Shown: piece by piece, positions 49,622-61,124 of the stretch
How the letters are laid out: each line of letters opens with the position of its first letter
How positions within the stretch are numbered: position 1 is the stretch's first letter
DNA from: Talpa occidentalis
Taxonomy: Eukaryota > Chordata > Mammalia > Eulipotyphla > Talpidae
Direction of reading: 5' to 3'
Assembly (NCBI RefSeq): GCF_014898055.3
Contig: NW_023604295.1
Location: 93,945,591-94,009,590, forward strand
Length of the DNA: 64,000 bases
Position numbers and translations under genes: made by a program
The notes under the pieces: generated by a model
The model's input: the letters and a program-made list of their open reading frames with translations, nothing else
Database searches by the model: none
What the model was told of the DNA's origin: nothing

Positions 49622-49649
49622 AATAAGTAAGGGAAGGGGGGGGGGTGTT
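49622..49649. repeat. G-run
   Basis: A near-continuous G tract (ten G in a row within 'gggaag' context). It could form a quadruplex on the + strand. Confidence 0.8.
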
Positions 49650-49888
49650 TTTCGTAAAGTCATGGCCTCCACAAGGTCCCAGGGAAAACCCACATAGCTG
49701 AGAGTTGACCGGAGTCTGGCAATGACTAAGGTGGGTGAGAGAGAGTGACGAGATGGGTGGAGGTCACAGCCAGGTAGCTGGGCTTAGAGAACCTTAGTCC
49801 TGCTTAGCTTTGGGGCTACCACGTGCATGATAGAGAAAGGGAAGGAGGAGACCCTTTAAGGTTCTCTAGGTAATCGACATTCTGAAGC

Positions 49889-50478
49889 TGTAACAGGGTG
49901 GTCCCCAGGAAAGGGGGAGGTTCCCTGCCCCACCCAAGGGAGGGTGGAGCTGAGCAGGAAGAGGAGAAGCTGCAGAAGAGACTGAGGAAGGAAGGAAGCA
50001 GGATGGAGCAAGGAGACCTGGAGGAGGCGCATGGAGCCTAGAGACACGTAAAGAAACTGCGCTTGTCTTTTGGTCATGGACTAGGTGACACAGATGTGGG
50101 TGAGACCCGTGGGGAGGTGACAATGGCAGCTTTTATCTTGATGTTGATTTTGCTCTTTTCCTTCCGGGCTTGTTTGGTTATTTCTGACCCTTTGCTGTGG
50201 GTCCCCACTGGAAGATGCTTTAGACTTGTGGCAGGCTTTGGGGCCTTGTTCTGGGCCAATCCCATTTGGATGGACTTTTACCCACGAGGGGACGGGTAAC
50301 TCTGGATGCTTCATTTAGAAACTAAACTCTTTGCCTTACCTGTATTGTTTCCTAGTTTTATTAAAGTTCCTTCCCATTAAAGTCTCCTATGTTTTGTGTT
50401 GATGCGGCGGATGGCAGAACCCATTTAGAATAGGCAGGTTTGCGGGGTTTAGGCTGCTCCTCTCCCTGTCCTATAACA
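49889..50478 (+). mobile_element. Solo LTR, family D, sense (590 bp)
   Basis: Starts TGTAACAG, ends TATAACA, and is flanked by the perfect 4-base duplication aagc (49885-49888 and 50479-50482). An ATTAAA signal lies near 50377. Homologous to 53436-54063 and to the antisense copy at 59068. The stretch 50480-51650 after it is not recognised. Confidence 0.9.
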
Positions 50479-51650
50479 AAGCTAGATGTGTGATGACCAG
50501 TGGGCCTGAGGGGCACTAGACAAGAAGGCGAGGCCATGCTGGGTCGACAAGGGACTCCTGTTTCCTCTTCAGGAGGGAACATTCCATCTTGTTCTAACAC
50601 CCATCCAAGAAAGGGCTGGAGCTCTGTGTGGGTGGTTATTAACAGAGGAGGGAAAAGAAGACAGAGCTATCGGTGGCTATTGGGGTCTCTGCCAAGTACA
50701 GGTAGCCTGTTCTCCCCCTCCTACCTGCACTGAAGTGAGCAGAGCAGAACTTTTACATCTTTATTTCCTCATAGGCCAAATCCTAATTTCAAGGAAGCAG
50801 CAAAGCCTTCCAAATGTGACAACACACAAGCAAAAGAGAGCCTGGGGGCAGATGTGAGCTTGCTACAAACAGAGCAAGCCTTCTTGGGGCCAGTTCTGCT
50901 CCAGGGAGTGGGTGGAGGCCTGAACTTCAAAGAAATGTAAATAAAATGTTCCTCTTGCTCTGATATTAATCATTTCATAGGATGCTTTCAGTGAGGGGGA
51001 TTCCTAAGTCAGTGGATTTGCCTACTCCTTCAAATAAAGCAGAGCTATTCAGAAGAGGATCATCAGAGGGGCCGGGGACTCCTTACCCCAGAAAACTATA
51101 ATTGGAGGTAAATATTAATTCCAGAGGAAGGACTGTGAGCCCAAGAAGTGCAGTTACAATGTGCCTCCAAGGAGCTGCCTCTTTTCTTTTCCATATCCGT
51201 TGGAAGCATATTGTGAGAGCAAAGCTTATCTCCCATTTTTATCCGTTTTTAACAATGCCCTGCCTACTGCTAGTTAAACTGAGCTGCCTGAAGCTCAACA
51301 CAAAAAGCCCTTTTCAGAGCATCTAGCCGATAACTTTTGAAAAAGAAAAGGAACCTTTTCACACAGCTCTCCTGGTGCCCTTTCCTGAGCTGGGGCTGTG
51401 CAGCCAGCCAGGCTTGAGATGGCTTCTGGGGACAAAGACATCACAAAGTATTAGGTCTACATTCATGCTTTCAAGTTGCTGCCACATTCTTGCCTCCACC
51501 TTCTGTCTCTCTTGCTGTACCCACCTGTCTTCTCCCAAATGGGCAGGTCCATTTTGGTAGTGGTGATGGGCTGCTTTGCACATTGGTCAGTAAAGGCCAG
51601 TGAGGCTCTCCTGTGTTAAGTCGTGTCTCACCTTCATCAGGCAGTGGGAT

Positions 51651-52363
51651 TGTTACCAGGCAATGGTGGGCACCAAAACTGGCCAAGGAGAGAGCCCAAA
51701 GAGCTTACCAGTCTCTGTGTGAATTCCTCATGCACACACATAACTGCAAGACTACTCAGGTTCAGGGAACAATAATAATGGGATTTATTTAACAAACAGG
51801 AAAACAGAGTCACTAAGGCCACAAGTGACTGATTATCTCTCCCTAATAGTGTCCAGTGTTCAGAAGTCCTAAACAAAATGCTGTCCAAGATGGCATCTTC
51901 CTCCCGCTGAGGGTCTGGGGCATGTGCAGCCAGAGGCAATAGTCTGGGATCCAACTTGAGAGGACAGAAAGAAACATTCAGTGGAGCTACCAAGATGTTC
52001 TCAAGGCAACAGCACTTTATCAAACGACCCCACGAATGGCCTACATCCACACAGCTCAACAAGGGACCTGGCTCCCAGCCCTCACGGTCCCCTCTGGGCT
52101 AATAACAGCAGCAAAGCTGGGAACAATTTTGGCTGCATGGCTACCTGCAAAGGTTCTCAACTTTTCTTCTCTGAGGTCGGCTGCTGGAAGCTTCTCCACA
52201 TCCTTTGGTGGCCAACAGCAGTCTGGAAGATATCCCCCGGTTCTTCCTTGCCCGGGCATATTCCACCAGGGGCTATTCATCCTCACATGTGGTCCCCTCC
52301 TAGCGTAGGCCCTAGCCGACTACAAGGGCCTTGACTCCAGCCTTGCCCTTCAGCCCTATTACA
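51651..52363 (-). mobile_element. Solo LTR, family A, antisense (713 bp)
   Basis: Starts TGTTACCAGG and ends CCTATTACA on the + strand. Homologous in reverse to 7333-8146 (for example 'ccaagatggcatcttcctcc' near 51887 and 'aactggccaaggagagagcc' near 51677). Its AATAAA signal is the complement of tttatt near 51784. The flanks ggat and ggag are only a near match. The 141-codon frame here is incidental. Confidence 0.8.
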
Positions 52364-52921
52364 GGAGGGTCTCTGCTAGAGACCCACTAGGCCAGTTTCT
52401 GCTAGAAGTCTGTGACTTGTTTGTATCAGCATGGCTGCTGGTGGACTGCTGTCCTCTCTGCTCATGGTTAGGTTTCTCAAATGCCATTTCCCTCCCACAA
52501 TAAGGGCAAGGGTGGTGTTTGCTCTGATGCTGCCACTGAGGAGATTTCTGAGAATTCAGGTTTATTTTAAAATCTCTGTATTACTTTGAAGTGAGGTTAC
52601 TTTGAAGTAACTGAAGCTGTTTCAGAAGAGTTTGATGAGTGTCTGAGAGGTGATTAAAATGACTCTGGAGAGAGAAATAGTCCTCTCCTCCCAACCCTAG
52701 TTGTCCTTTACTCTCCACAGTGAGCCATGTTGGTGAGAACAGATCTTCTGATGGACTTATTGAGAGTGTCCCAGGCTCTGACCTACAATCCTCCTGACTC
52801 AACTCAGTTTGAGGAGAAAGGAAAATATTGTCTACTTGATGTACTTCCAACTATGTTTTACATCTTTTAGCATTTGCTTGTTGACACCAAACCCACCTAA
52901 TTACCTGGACCAGTGTCATAC

Positions 52922-53393
52922 TGTTATAGAGCAACCCCGATATTAAACGGGTTCCTGGCTGTGGGTCCTCACCCGCGCGCTTTAAAGGGACTTATGAATA
53001 CTCTACTACAGACACATGCAAAAGGGTTAATAAAAGGTTTATTTACAAGAGAAAAGGAAATAAGGAAAATGTACAACTCAGGGAGAAAATAGGGAAATAA
53101 AGTCTTTAATGTGTCCTACCCGATCCGACGACCTGGAAACCCCAAAGTCACTCTCAGAGCTGACCGGACGCTGCTGCTGGCCAAGAGCCCAAAAATGGAG
53201 AGAGCCCCAAAGCCCACGTGTCTGCCTTTTGTATCCACCTGGCTGCTTAACCCCACCCTCAGGTCCCAGCCACCTTCCCTTTGGTGGTGATGGGATTTGG
53301 AGTTCCCAGTGTCTTTGGCTTTGACCTGGGGTGGGGGTGGAGTCCACAAAGCCTATATGGAATTTGCTTTGGGACATCCTTTTCCCCCTAACA
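52922..53393 (-). mobile_element. Solo LTR, family C, antisense (472 bp)
   Basis: Bounded by TGTTATAG and CCTAACA on the + strand, with the 4-base match atac on each side (52918-52921 and 53394-53397). Homologous to 42591-43057, but the TATA box has decayed. Confidence 0.85.
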
Positions 53394-53435
53394 ATACTAA
53401 TACTCTTTCTGGAATGCAACTTCCAGAGATCAGTT

Positions 53436-54063
53436 TGTAACAAGGTGGTCTCTGGGGGAAGGGAAGGTTTCAGGTTCCCTGCCCCACCCATGGAAGGGTA
53501 GAGCTCAGCAGGGAGGAGAAATTGAAGGAAGTGGAGAGAGAAGAAAGGAGATGATCAAGAAGGAGAGCCTGAGGAGGCACATGGAACAGAGAAACATGAA
53601 GAAGCTGCACTTGCTTCTTGGTCCTGGACTCATACCAGGGGCTTGGGAGACATGAAAACAAACACTTGAAATAGAGACCAGTGGGGAGGTTAACAATGAC
53701 AGCCTATGTCTTAATTTTGATTTTGCTACTTTTCTTCCAGAGTTGCTTGACCCCTTCTGCCCCTTTCCCATGGGTCCCAGCCAGACATGCCTTAAATTTG
53801 TGTAGGCTTTTTGGGTCTCAGTGGCCTTCCTTTGGGTCAACCCTGTTTGGCTGGGCATTTGCCCACGAGGGGATGGGTAACAGGATACTTCATGTGGAAA
53901 CTTTTATCTATTCTTTCCCCTTTCTTCTCTTTATTGCACACTATATTAAAATTCCTTTCCATTAAAGAGCTGATGTATGTACGTTTTGTCTTGATGTGGC
54001 AGAACCTATTTAGAGCAGGCAGGTTTGGCGGTCTCTAGGGTACCCTTAGCCTGCCCTGTAACA
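53436..54063 (+). mobile_element. Solo LTR, family D, sense (628 bp)
   Basis: Starts TGTAACAAGG, ends CTGTAACA, and is flanked by the perfect 4-base duplication agtt (53432-53435 and 54064-54067). An ATTAAA signal lies near 53963. It begins only 42 bases after the end of the antisense family C LTR. Confidence 0.9.
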
Positions 54064-56464
54064 AGTTCCTCAGAAAACCGACTCCAAAGCAGATTTTAGT
54101 GGAAAGAGTTGAAGGAGCACTTTTGTCAGCCAGGCCTGTGCAAGAAAGAGAAGGAGGTAGAATGGGGCAGAGAGAAACATGGAACTACCACATAGACCCG
54201 GTGTAGGCCCTAGCAAACTGCAAGGGTGTGGGAGACCCTGGAACCAGGATGACCCTTCAGAGGTGTCTGAAACTGGCAGGAGAAGCCAGGCTTTTCTCTT
54301 ACACCAAGGGATGCAGGCTGCCCCTGGAAAGAAGAATGCCCTTGGGCAACATGAATCTGCAAACAAGTCAGTCCCTATAGGGGGCAGACAGTGGAGAGGT
54401 GTCTTTGCAACAGCAGTGACCTAAACCTGAAGAGAGTTGAAGGTGGGCGTGTGCGAGCACCAAAGTGTCACCTTAGACTTTTAGGTGGGTCTGCTTGGGA
54501 CATCCTACTACTGATTTTAGAAAATGCCCTCCCACAGTGACATCTTCCCCTCCACACAGCAGGAACACAGCCGATCAGCAGCAAGGATAGCACCCTTGAC
54601 TTCCCCTCCAGCTCCAAACTGAGACCCCAGTTAGCCCAGCTTCCAAACCAGACTTGTCCACCAACAATGACTTCACAGTTCATTGAAGGAGCATGTGATG
54701 GATCCTCCTCTCCAGGAGACCTGGAAAGTGGTTCTGCCAGCTGCAGAGAAGAGAACCAGCTTAAACTCAACAGGAAGCCTAGATTTCAACACAGAAAAAA
54801 ATATATAAATATTTATCTAATCACATAATTAAAGGAAATCCACTGTCCCTCTGCAGTTGCAATCTAAATGGCCCACTTCATTAAAATGTTCAAGTTTTTG
54901 TGAAATACTTAAACTATTTCCTCAGAATACTCTTTCTTCCATGTATCTATTTTTTTTAAAAGAGGAAACAAGTAAATTTATATGTAATTATATGAAAATA
55001 TAAACACATGTATATACTATATAAAATATAAATATTTGTTATTTTTTATATATCATAATTTTTTTAAGCTGCCTTTGACTTTTAGCCTGTACCTTCTTCC
55101 CCTTTTACTAAAGAATGTAACAAAGACATTACCAAAGAGCATCATAAAACATTTACTTCTGTCACTGCTATAGGACAGTGGGTAGATTTGTCTACACAGG
55201 TGAGGGAAGTGGAGAGCTGAATTATTCAATGACTTTGATTAATGTTTATGTCAGAGCAGGAACTAATGTATCAGTAATGGGGAAGTTCAATTAGTGCTTT
55301 AATTAATTAGACTCCTGTTTTTAGCTCTATTGTGAAGGATAATTATTTGTTAGCTTTACTTAGGACCTGGGTTAAGGCTTTGATTACAGGTATTACAAAA
55401 AATATAATGCCATTGAGGTTGGAGCTCTTTGAAGAAATGTGAAGCTTGTGAGAATGGAAAATGTCAGTGGGAATTTGAACACATTGTCATGTACTAAAGT
55501 CATTAAAGACTCCACTGGAAGTTAGAAGAAAGTTGAAAATAAATGATTGTAACTGAAGATAAGATTGTAAGTAAGACTCTTTGATGAGTTAATTGTCTTT
55601 CATTTGAATTCAGGGTCACTTTAAACTGCACTATCAAGGCAATGCAGTGTCATGTATTTAAATAAAAAGCTGATTTGAGAGTCTCTGCTAGGAAATTTCA
55701 TCCTTACTATGATGAATCTACTAGCAAATATTAAGATCAGGCAGGCTTTATTTTACAAGAAAATGGAGTAGCGCTTGAAAGGCAGTCTGAGTAATTCAAC
55801 TTTCTCCCCCTACTCATTGCTAGGATTTAATTATATCTGAATAGCAGAGTGATTTTGATGCCTAAGAATCTGCATCATAGATTTTCCTTTTGTTCCTTAT
55901 TTTAATTTCTTATTTACAAACTCTAACATGTGCAAACCTTCCTGTATGTATAGGAATATGCCCTTCAAACCAGGACAGCTGTACCTAATGAAGCAGTTGA
56001 AGGAGTTCAAGAGTAATTGTGGTTATCTGAGAAATATAAAAAGAAGCAAAGCAACTGTTGAGTTACATAGACTCAATTAAAGAGCAAAAATGTTTTCCCA
56101 AGCAAGTAACCATTCTCTTCAACTCTGACTTTCAGATGTGACACAAATATTAGGCTACTAATAAAGCACTAAACTTTATGAGTCATTCACTTTTAACTTT
56201 TAAATGAAGTTAAGCCCATTTAACATCAGCACCATAAAGGGACATGCTTAATCTCTTTATCTGGGGATGTTCCCCTGAGTGAGGAGAAGGAATTCAAGCT
56301 ACATCTCTAGTCTCTAGACCTGAAATTCTAAGCCTGGTGCTTTAGTATTTTGTTGTGGGTTGTGATGCTTTCAAATGATTGTAGTGTTTGGGAACTATGG
56401 TCTTACAGATAATTTTCTTCTTTATTTTAACAATGGATAGGTTTGTTAACGGAAAAAAGAAATG
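54064..56464. other. Intron sequence, mostly unrecognised
   Basis: A short stretch near 54205-54230 (gtaggccctagc, then a few bases later ctgcaaggg) resembles a motif in family A LTR near 52303, so 54070-54420 may be LTR-related. The remainder holds nothing I can name. Confidence 0.4.
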
Positions 56465-56757
56465 AGGACCTCCCTGGTGGTGCAGTGGGTTTAGTTTCAG
56501 CACTATGAAGCTATCGCCAGCCACTTCAGCACAAGTTCAAGCCCTGGCCAGGGAGCTACCCACGTGGCACAGCAGTCCTTTCCTGTTTCGGCTGCTCCTC
56601 TTAGTGTTTTCAGTCAATCTGCCTGTTCTGCTCCACACACTGTCTCTGGTGAATATTCTCATTTCCCTCCCCCCCACCTCTGGCCTGCATCCCACCTCTT
56701 GTATACATAAATGAATAGAATAGATTTAAAAAAAAAAATAAAAAAGGAAAAAAAAAA
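56465..56757 (+). mobile_element. tRNA-derived SINE, older subtype, sense
   Basis: Head GAGGACCTCCCTGGTGGTGCAG, tail decayed to 'aatagaatagatttaaaaaa' then an A-rich run. It is followed at once by a younger SINE in the same orientation. Confidence 0.9.
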
Positions 56758-56764
56758 AAGAGTA

Positions 56765-57039
56765 GGGCCTCCTCTGGTGGCACAGTGGTTGAGCACTGGA
56801 CTGCGAAGCTGCCTGCAGCCTCTGCAGTGCCGGGTCTATCCCCGGCCACCGGCGAGGGTCCCACATGGCAAGACAGACCTCTCCTGACGCGTCCGCTTCT
56901 CCCTTCAGCAATGTATTTCATCAGTCTGCCTGTTCTGTTCCCCATTCTGGCTCTGGTGAATTCTCTCACCCTCCCACGCTTCTGACTATACCCAGTGCTT
57001 GTATGAATAAATAAATAAATAAATCTTAAAAAAAAAATG
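56765..57039 (+). mobile_element. tRNA-derived SINE, young subtype, sense
   Basis: Head GGGCCTCCTCTGGTGGCACAG. Flanked by a short duplication aagagta (56758-56764 and 57040-57046), so it inserted into the A-rich tail of the preceding SINE. The 181-codon minus-strand frame across both SINEs is not a gene. Confidence 0.9.
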
Positions 57040-57166
57040 AAGAGTAAAAAACATCTGGAACATGTTTGATAAATAATGACACCATAGCTATTTCTGTTTC
57101 TAACAATATAACAGTGGCAATGCACCCTAATAAGGCAAAGAGAGATATGCAGCATTTATGAATAAT

Positions 57167-57444
57167 ATTTTTTTTAAAGATTTATTTATTTATTTATACA
57201 AGCACTGGATACAGTCAGAAGCACGGGAGGGTGAGAGAATTCACCAGAGCCAGAGCAGGGAGAAGAACAGGCAGAAGGCCCGAAGTACACTGCTAAGGGG
57301 AGCAGCGGGCGGCAGGAGAGGTCTGCGCGCCATGTGGGACCCTCCTCCAGTGGCCGGGGAGCAGCCGGGGATCGAACCGGCGCTGCAGAGGCTGTGGGCA
57401 GCTTTGCAACCCAGCGCTCAACTGCTGCGCCACCGGGGAGGCCC
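57167..57444 (-). mobile_element. tRNA-derived SINE, young subtype
   Basis: Full-length, with head GGGCCTCCCCGGTGGCGCAG. Flanked by tatgaataat at 57157-57166 and 57445-57454. Confidence 0.95.
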
Positions 57445-57454
57445 TATGAATAAT

Positions 57455-58560
57455 AATTTTAAATAGATTACAAATAAATAAAACCATGCATTCACAATAT
57501 TTATAATAAAATGCTTTAAAATTTATTTTAAGCTATATTTGCATCTATGAAGAGAATGAAGTTCTAGAAAATGATCAAGACTTAAAAGATTAATGTAGCA
57601 CGTAACACATGTTGATTCTCAATAAATTTGAGTTATATGTTATAAGCAATATTGTTTCAATAAAAAATTTTATTTAAATTATGTTCAGTTAGAAGATAGT
57701 GTTATATTTAACTTTGTTATGGAAAAGTGACACTTTTAATAGTTTATTATTGCATACACGCTTCACGATGCTTTTATGCATATGATTATTATTTTGGGGT
57801 TCTTTTTGTTTCAATTTTTGCTTTGTTCTTGTCTCCAATTACTACCACCCTGTTTTTTAATTCTTATTTTACCCCCGTTTCAACAATTTCATACAGTAGA
57901 AACAAAAACTTTCATAGTTTACATTAATCCTCTAACACTTCTAAAATACTTCTTATGAAGAATGTATGTGTATGTATGTGTGTGTGTGTGTGTGGTTAGA
58001 AAGGAGTATAATGGTAGAAAGCAAGCAAATAAAGAGACAAGTGAATTTTAATAAACATATGGACATGCATGGCCTTGCACCTCCAACATGTCTATACACA
58101 AATGGACAGGTGAACGCAATCAGGAATACAAATCTGTTAGATTTTTATATGTATTTAATAACATATTTATTGGACTTAATGAATGTGCTTCTCACTTGCT
58201 GGGAAAGAAATGATTGATTAGATGTGACCCCTGCTTTCATGGGGCTCATGGGAAAAGGCAGGATGGTATAAAATGTATCTCTAGACCATGACATATGTTC
58301 TAGATAATACTTGTGCCTACGTCTGAGGGAAGAATAGGAATGCCCCATGAGAAATTCCCTCTCTGTTTGTGTCCAGACAGCAAAATCAAGAGCAGCGAGA
58401 GTAAAAAAATCAAACTTAGAGAAGCTTCAATACAGGTTTAGGTTCTTCTGTTAAGAACTGGAAAGAGAAGCACTGCTGTACTAGATAAAGTGAGGACATC
58501 CCTAATGCAAGTGGTTGTAAAGCCAGAGAGTATTAAGCCACACTTCCAGTCAGAGGGAGT
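57455..58560. other. Intron sequence, nothing recognised
   Basis: AT-rich. A short TG/TATG tract lies at about 57962-57993. Confidence 0.5.
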
Positions 58561-58569
58561 GAGGATAAG

Positions 58570-59720
58570 GAGGTTCAGTATTTACTAAGGGTTTCATCTA
58601 AGATAGGTACCCACTCATTTAATCCTCCAAGCAAGCCTATGGCACATGTTCATTGAGGAGCTGGTTATAGAGCAAGCAATATGCTAGGCTCTAAGAATAT
58701 AGCAGGCAATCAGTTAGCAAATCCCTGCCCACGTGGGGTTTTCACTCCACGAGGAGAAACACATAGGCAGTACAAACACAAACAAGCAAACATGAAGATC
58801 CCAGTAGTAAGTGAGGAGATAGAGTGGGCCTGGGAGTGGGAAGTGATGGTTGAGCTGGCAGGTACACAGAAGATCAGTCCCAGGAAATGTAAGGGCAGAA
58901 CTTTCTAGGCACATTCAAGAACTCAAAGAAGGAAATGAGCAAAGAGTCTACAGGAACAAAGGAAAGGAAAGTGGGTCTGGAAAAAATCAAGAAAGGAGAA
59001 GTCAGGGAGGGACCAGATCGTGGACTATGGTGAACAGTTTTCTTCTAAGTATGATGGGAAGTACAAGTGTTATAGACACCTGGACCCCCAAACCTGCCCT
59101 CTCTAAATGGGTTTTGCTATCTGCTGCATCAAGATAAAACAAACTCTAGTGTGTAAGACCTTTAATGGAAAGGAATGTTAATACAATTAGTGTGCAATAA
59201 AGAGAAGAAAAAGAATATAGTTCCATATCAAACACCCAAAGTTACCTATCCCCTTGTGGGTAAATACCCAGCCAAACAGGGTTGCCCCAAAGTGGCTGTT
59301 GAGGCCCAAAAGCCTGCTACAGTACTAAAGTACCTACTGGTGAGGACCCATGGGGAAGGGGCAGAAGGGGCCAGGCAAGTTTGGAAGGAAAAGAGCATAA
59401 TCAAAACCCAAGTCAAGATAAAGGCTGCCATTGTCAGCCTCCCCATGGGTCTCTCACCCTTTCCTCTGTCTCTTTCAACTGTCTCCTTCTGTGTACCCCC
59501 TGGTACAAGCCCAAGACCAAGAAGCAGCAGAGCATCTTCACATATCTTTCTGCTCCATCTGCCTCCTCCAGTTCTTTCCTTCTTCTAGTATTCTCTGGCT
59601 TCTCCTTCCTGCTCAGCTCCACATTCCCTTTGGTGAGGCAGGGAACCTGGAGCCTCTCCTTTCTATGGTTATAATAGGAGAGTTTTCTGCAGGGGCTGAT
59701 GTCTAAGTAAAATCACAGCT
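58570..59720 (+). mobile_element. Ancient dispersed repeat split by a solo LTR
   Basis: 'caagcaatatgctaggctct' (about 58671), 'gaccagatcgtggactatgg' (about 59010) and 'tctaagtatgatgggaagta' (about 59044) lie left of the LTR. On the right, 'ggagagttttctgcagggg' (59677 on) looks like the direct continuation of the same old repeat. Confidence 0.5.
59068..59676 (-). mobile_element. Solo LTR, family D, antisense (about 609 bp)
   Basis: Starts TGTTATAG on the + strand. It is homologous in reverse to 53436-54063: 'taaatgggttttgctatctg' near 59105, 'taatggaaaggaatgtta' near 59163, 'cctatccccttgtgggtaaa' near 59246, and 'tggtgaggcagggaacctgg' near 59631. The right end has diverged, so position 59676 is approximate and no duplication is clear. 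Confidence 0.8.
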
Positions 59721-59729
59721 GCGCATAGT

Positions 59730-60330
59730 TAAAGCAGTCAAGCTGATTTTAATCAGGAACTATTATAATAGGGGGGAAGCTTTGTAATAAAACTGGGCTC
59801 AATTCCAAATACAAGAATGGATTTATAGCCAAGGAGCAAGGTGGGGGCCCATGGATGAGAAACCATCAGAGGTTAGGGGTGTTCTGCCTACACAATTCAC
59901 CAATTTTCTTGCTTGCAGGCTGGGTTGATCAGACACTGAGGGTGGGAGATTCTTGATAAATTGACTTTGCAGGATTCTTGCTCTTGAGAACAAAGGCCAA
60001 GAGACAGAGCTTGGGGGAAAGAGGACAGGTACCACACTAAAATCTGGTCAAGGAGAGAGTCTTTGTCAGTGCCATGATCTGATTGTCTTGGTACCAAGAT
60101 GGCTCCAGCTGCTAGTGGGACATGGGTGGTGGGGCCCAGAGTTGGAGCTGAGTTCCTGCAGTGAGGCAGTGGAGGCTCCAGGGCCTTAAAGAATGTGGAG
60201 CACAGACTTGATGCCACGTCTGATTCCAACCCCCAGTTATTTCTGTAATTGGAGGCTGTCCCTGTTGTCTTCCTTATGCCAGGAACTTGTGTAAGAACTC
60301 CGATCAAGGATATCAAGAACATGGAATGTG
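59730..60330. other. Unresolved repeat-like sequence
   Basis: GC-richer than its surroundings and with long chance frames. The style suggests a decayed LTR or endogenous retroviral remnant, but I recognise no family. Confidence 0.3.
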
Positions 60331-60334
60331 CTTT

Positions 60335-60450
60335 TTTTTATGAACATTAGCAGCTTTATTGAGATGTATTTATAGTACTTAAATTACCCATTGCTAAAGT
60401 ATACAATCTGATGTTTTCACATAGAGGTAACTCTATGGAATGCATTTAAA
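60335..60450 (-). mobile_element. L1M 3'-UTR fragment, antisense
   Basis: 'gcagctttattgagatgtat' and 'aaagtatacaatctgatgtt' match the antisense 3' end of old L1M elements. The following 60450-61120 is not recognised. Confidence 0.6.
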
Positions 60451-61124
60451 CTAACTTTGAGAGACAGGTCTCAGCAAGACAAATGTCCTGTGATGTCAGC
60501 TCAGTGACCCCAGACTATCTGTGGGTTTCTACCATTTGTGGGACCGAGGATAAGAACACAGAAGGACATCCAGAAACCAGGTGCCTAAATATTTAAAGTT
60601 AAAAGTCAAGCTAGCTGATTGCTAAATAAATATGCCCATACTCCTTCCTTGACAAATATACCTTCATGGCAACCTGGACAGCCAGTTCTAATGTACAATT
60701 CTAGAGACTCTATTTCTGTGCCAGAGCATCAGGGCAGTGGGGTTAGGGTTATGAGTCTCTGAACCTTGGCTGCTAGCACCGTCTGGCTCTACCGCAGATT
60801 TTAAGAAAGGGGCTGCAGGGTCTCAGGAGCAGGTGGGGACCATTAATAGCAGGGAATCCCTGGGTCTCAGATACTGGGGTGTGATCTGGATAGGAGGGCT
60901 GTGGGCCCAGGGTGGCCACTTCTACTCGGCCCCACATATCCCCTATCCTGTGGGGAGGGGGCCGCTGGTCTAGGTCTATTGCTGTGTCTCCAAAGTATAG
61001 GTCCTTGGACAGGCGATCATTAGATCAGCTCTCAGTCCAGTAAGCAGAGAGGTGAAGTGGGAAGTTACAGAGGACAGAAAGCAGACTAGATCCCTCTTCT
61101 TAAAAAAAAAAAAATACAAAACAT

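Noticed and set aside
51637..52062. 141-codon minus-strand frame
   Set aside because: Falls within a solo LTR and has no recognisable protein domain.
49889..54063. A full provirus bounded by the two family D LTRs
   Set aside because: Each LTR has its own different target-site duplication (aagc and agtt) and the interval holds other LTRs and intron, with no gag, pol or env.
56610..57155. 181-codon minus-strand frame, the longest in the window
   Set aside because: It is the antisense reading of two adjacent SINEs and their A-tails; similar frames appear in other SINE copies.
9290..57444. Regular repeats as a CRISPR array or tandem array
   Set aside because: The recurring unit is a dispersed SINE with its own duplications, in both orientations and at irregular distances, in mammalian DNA.
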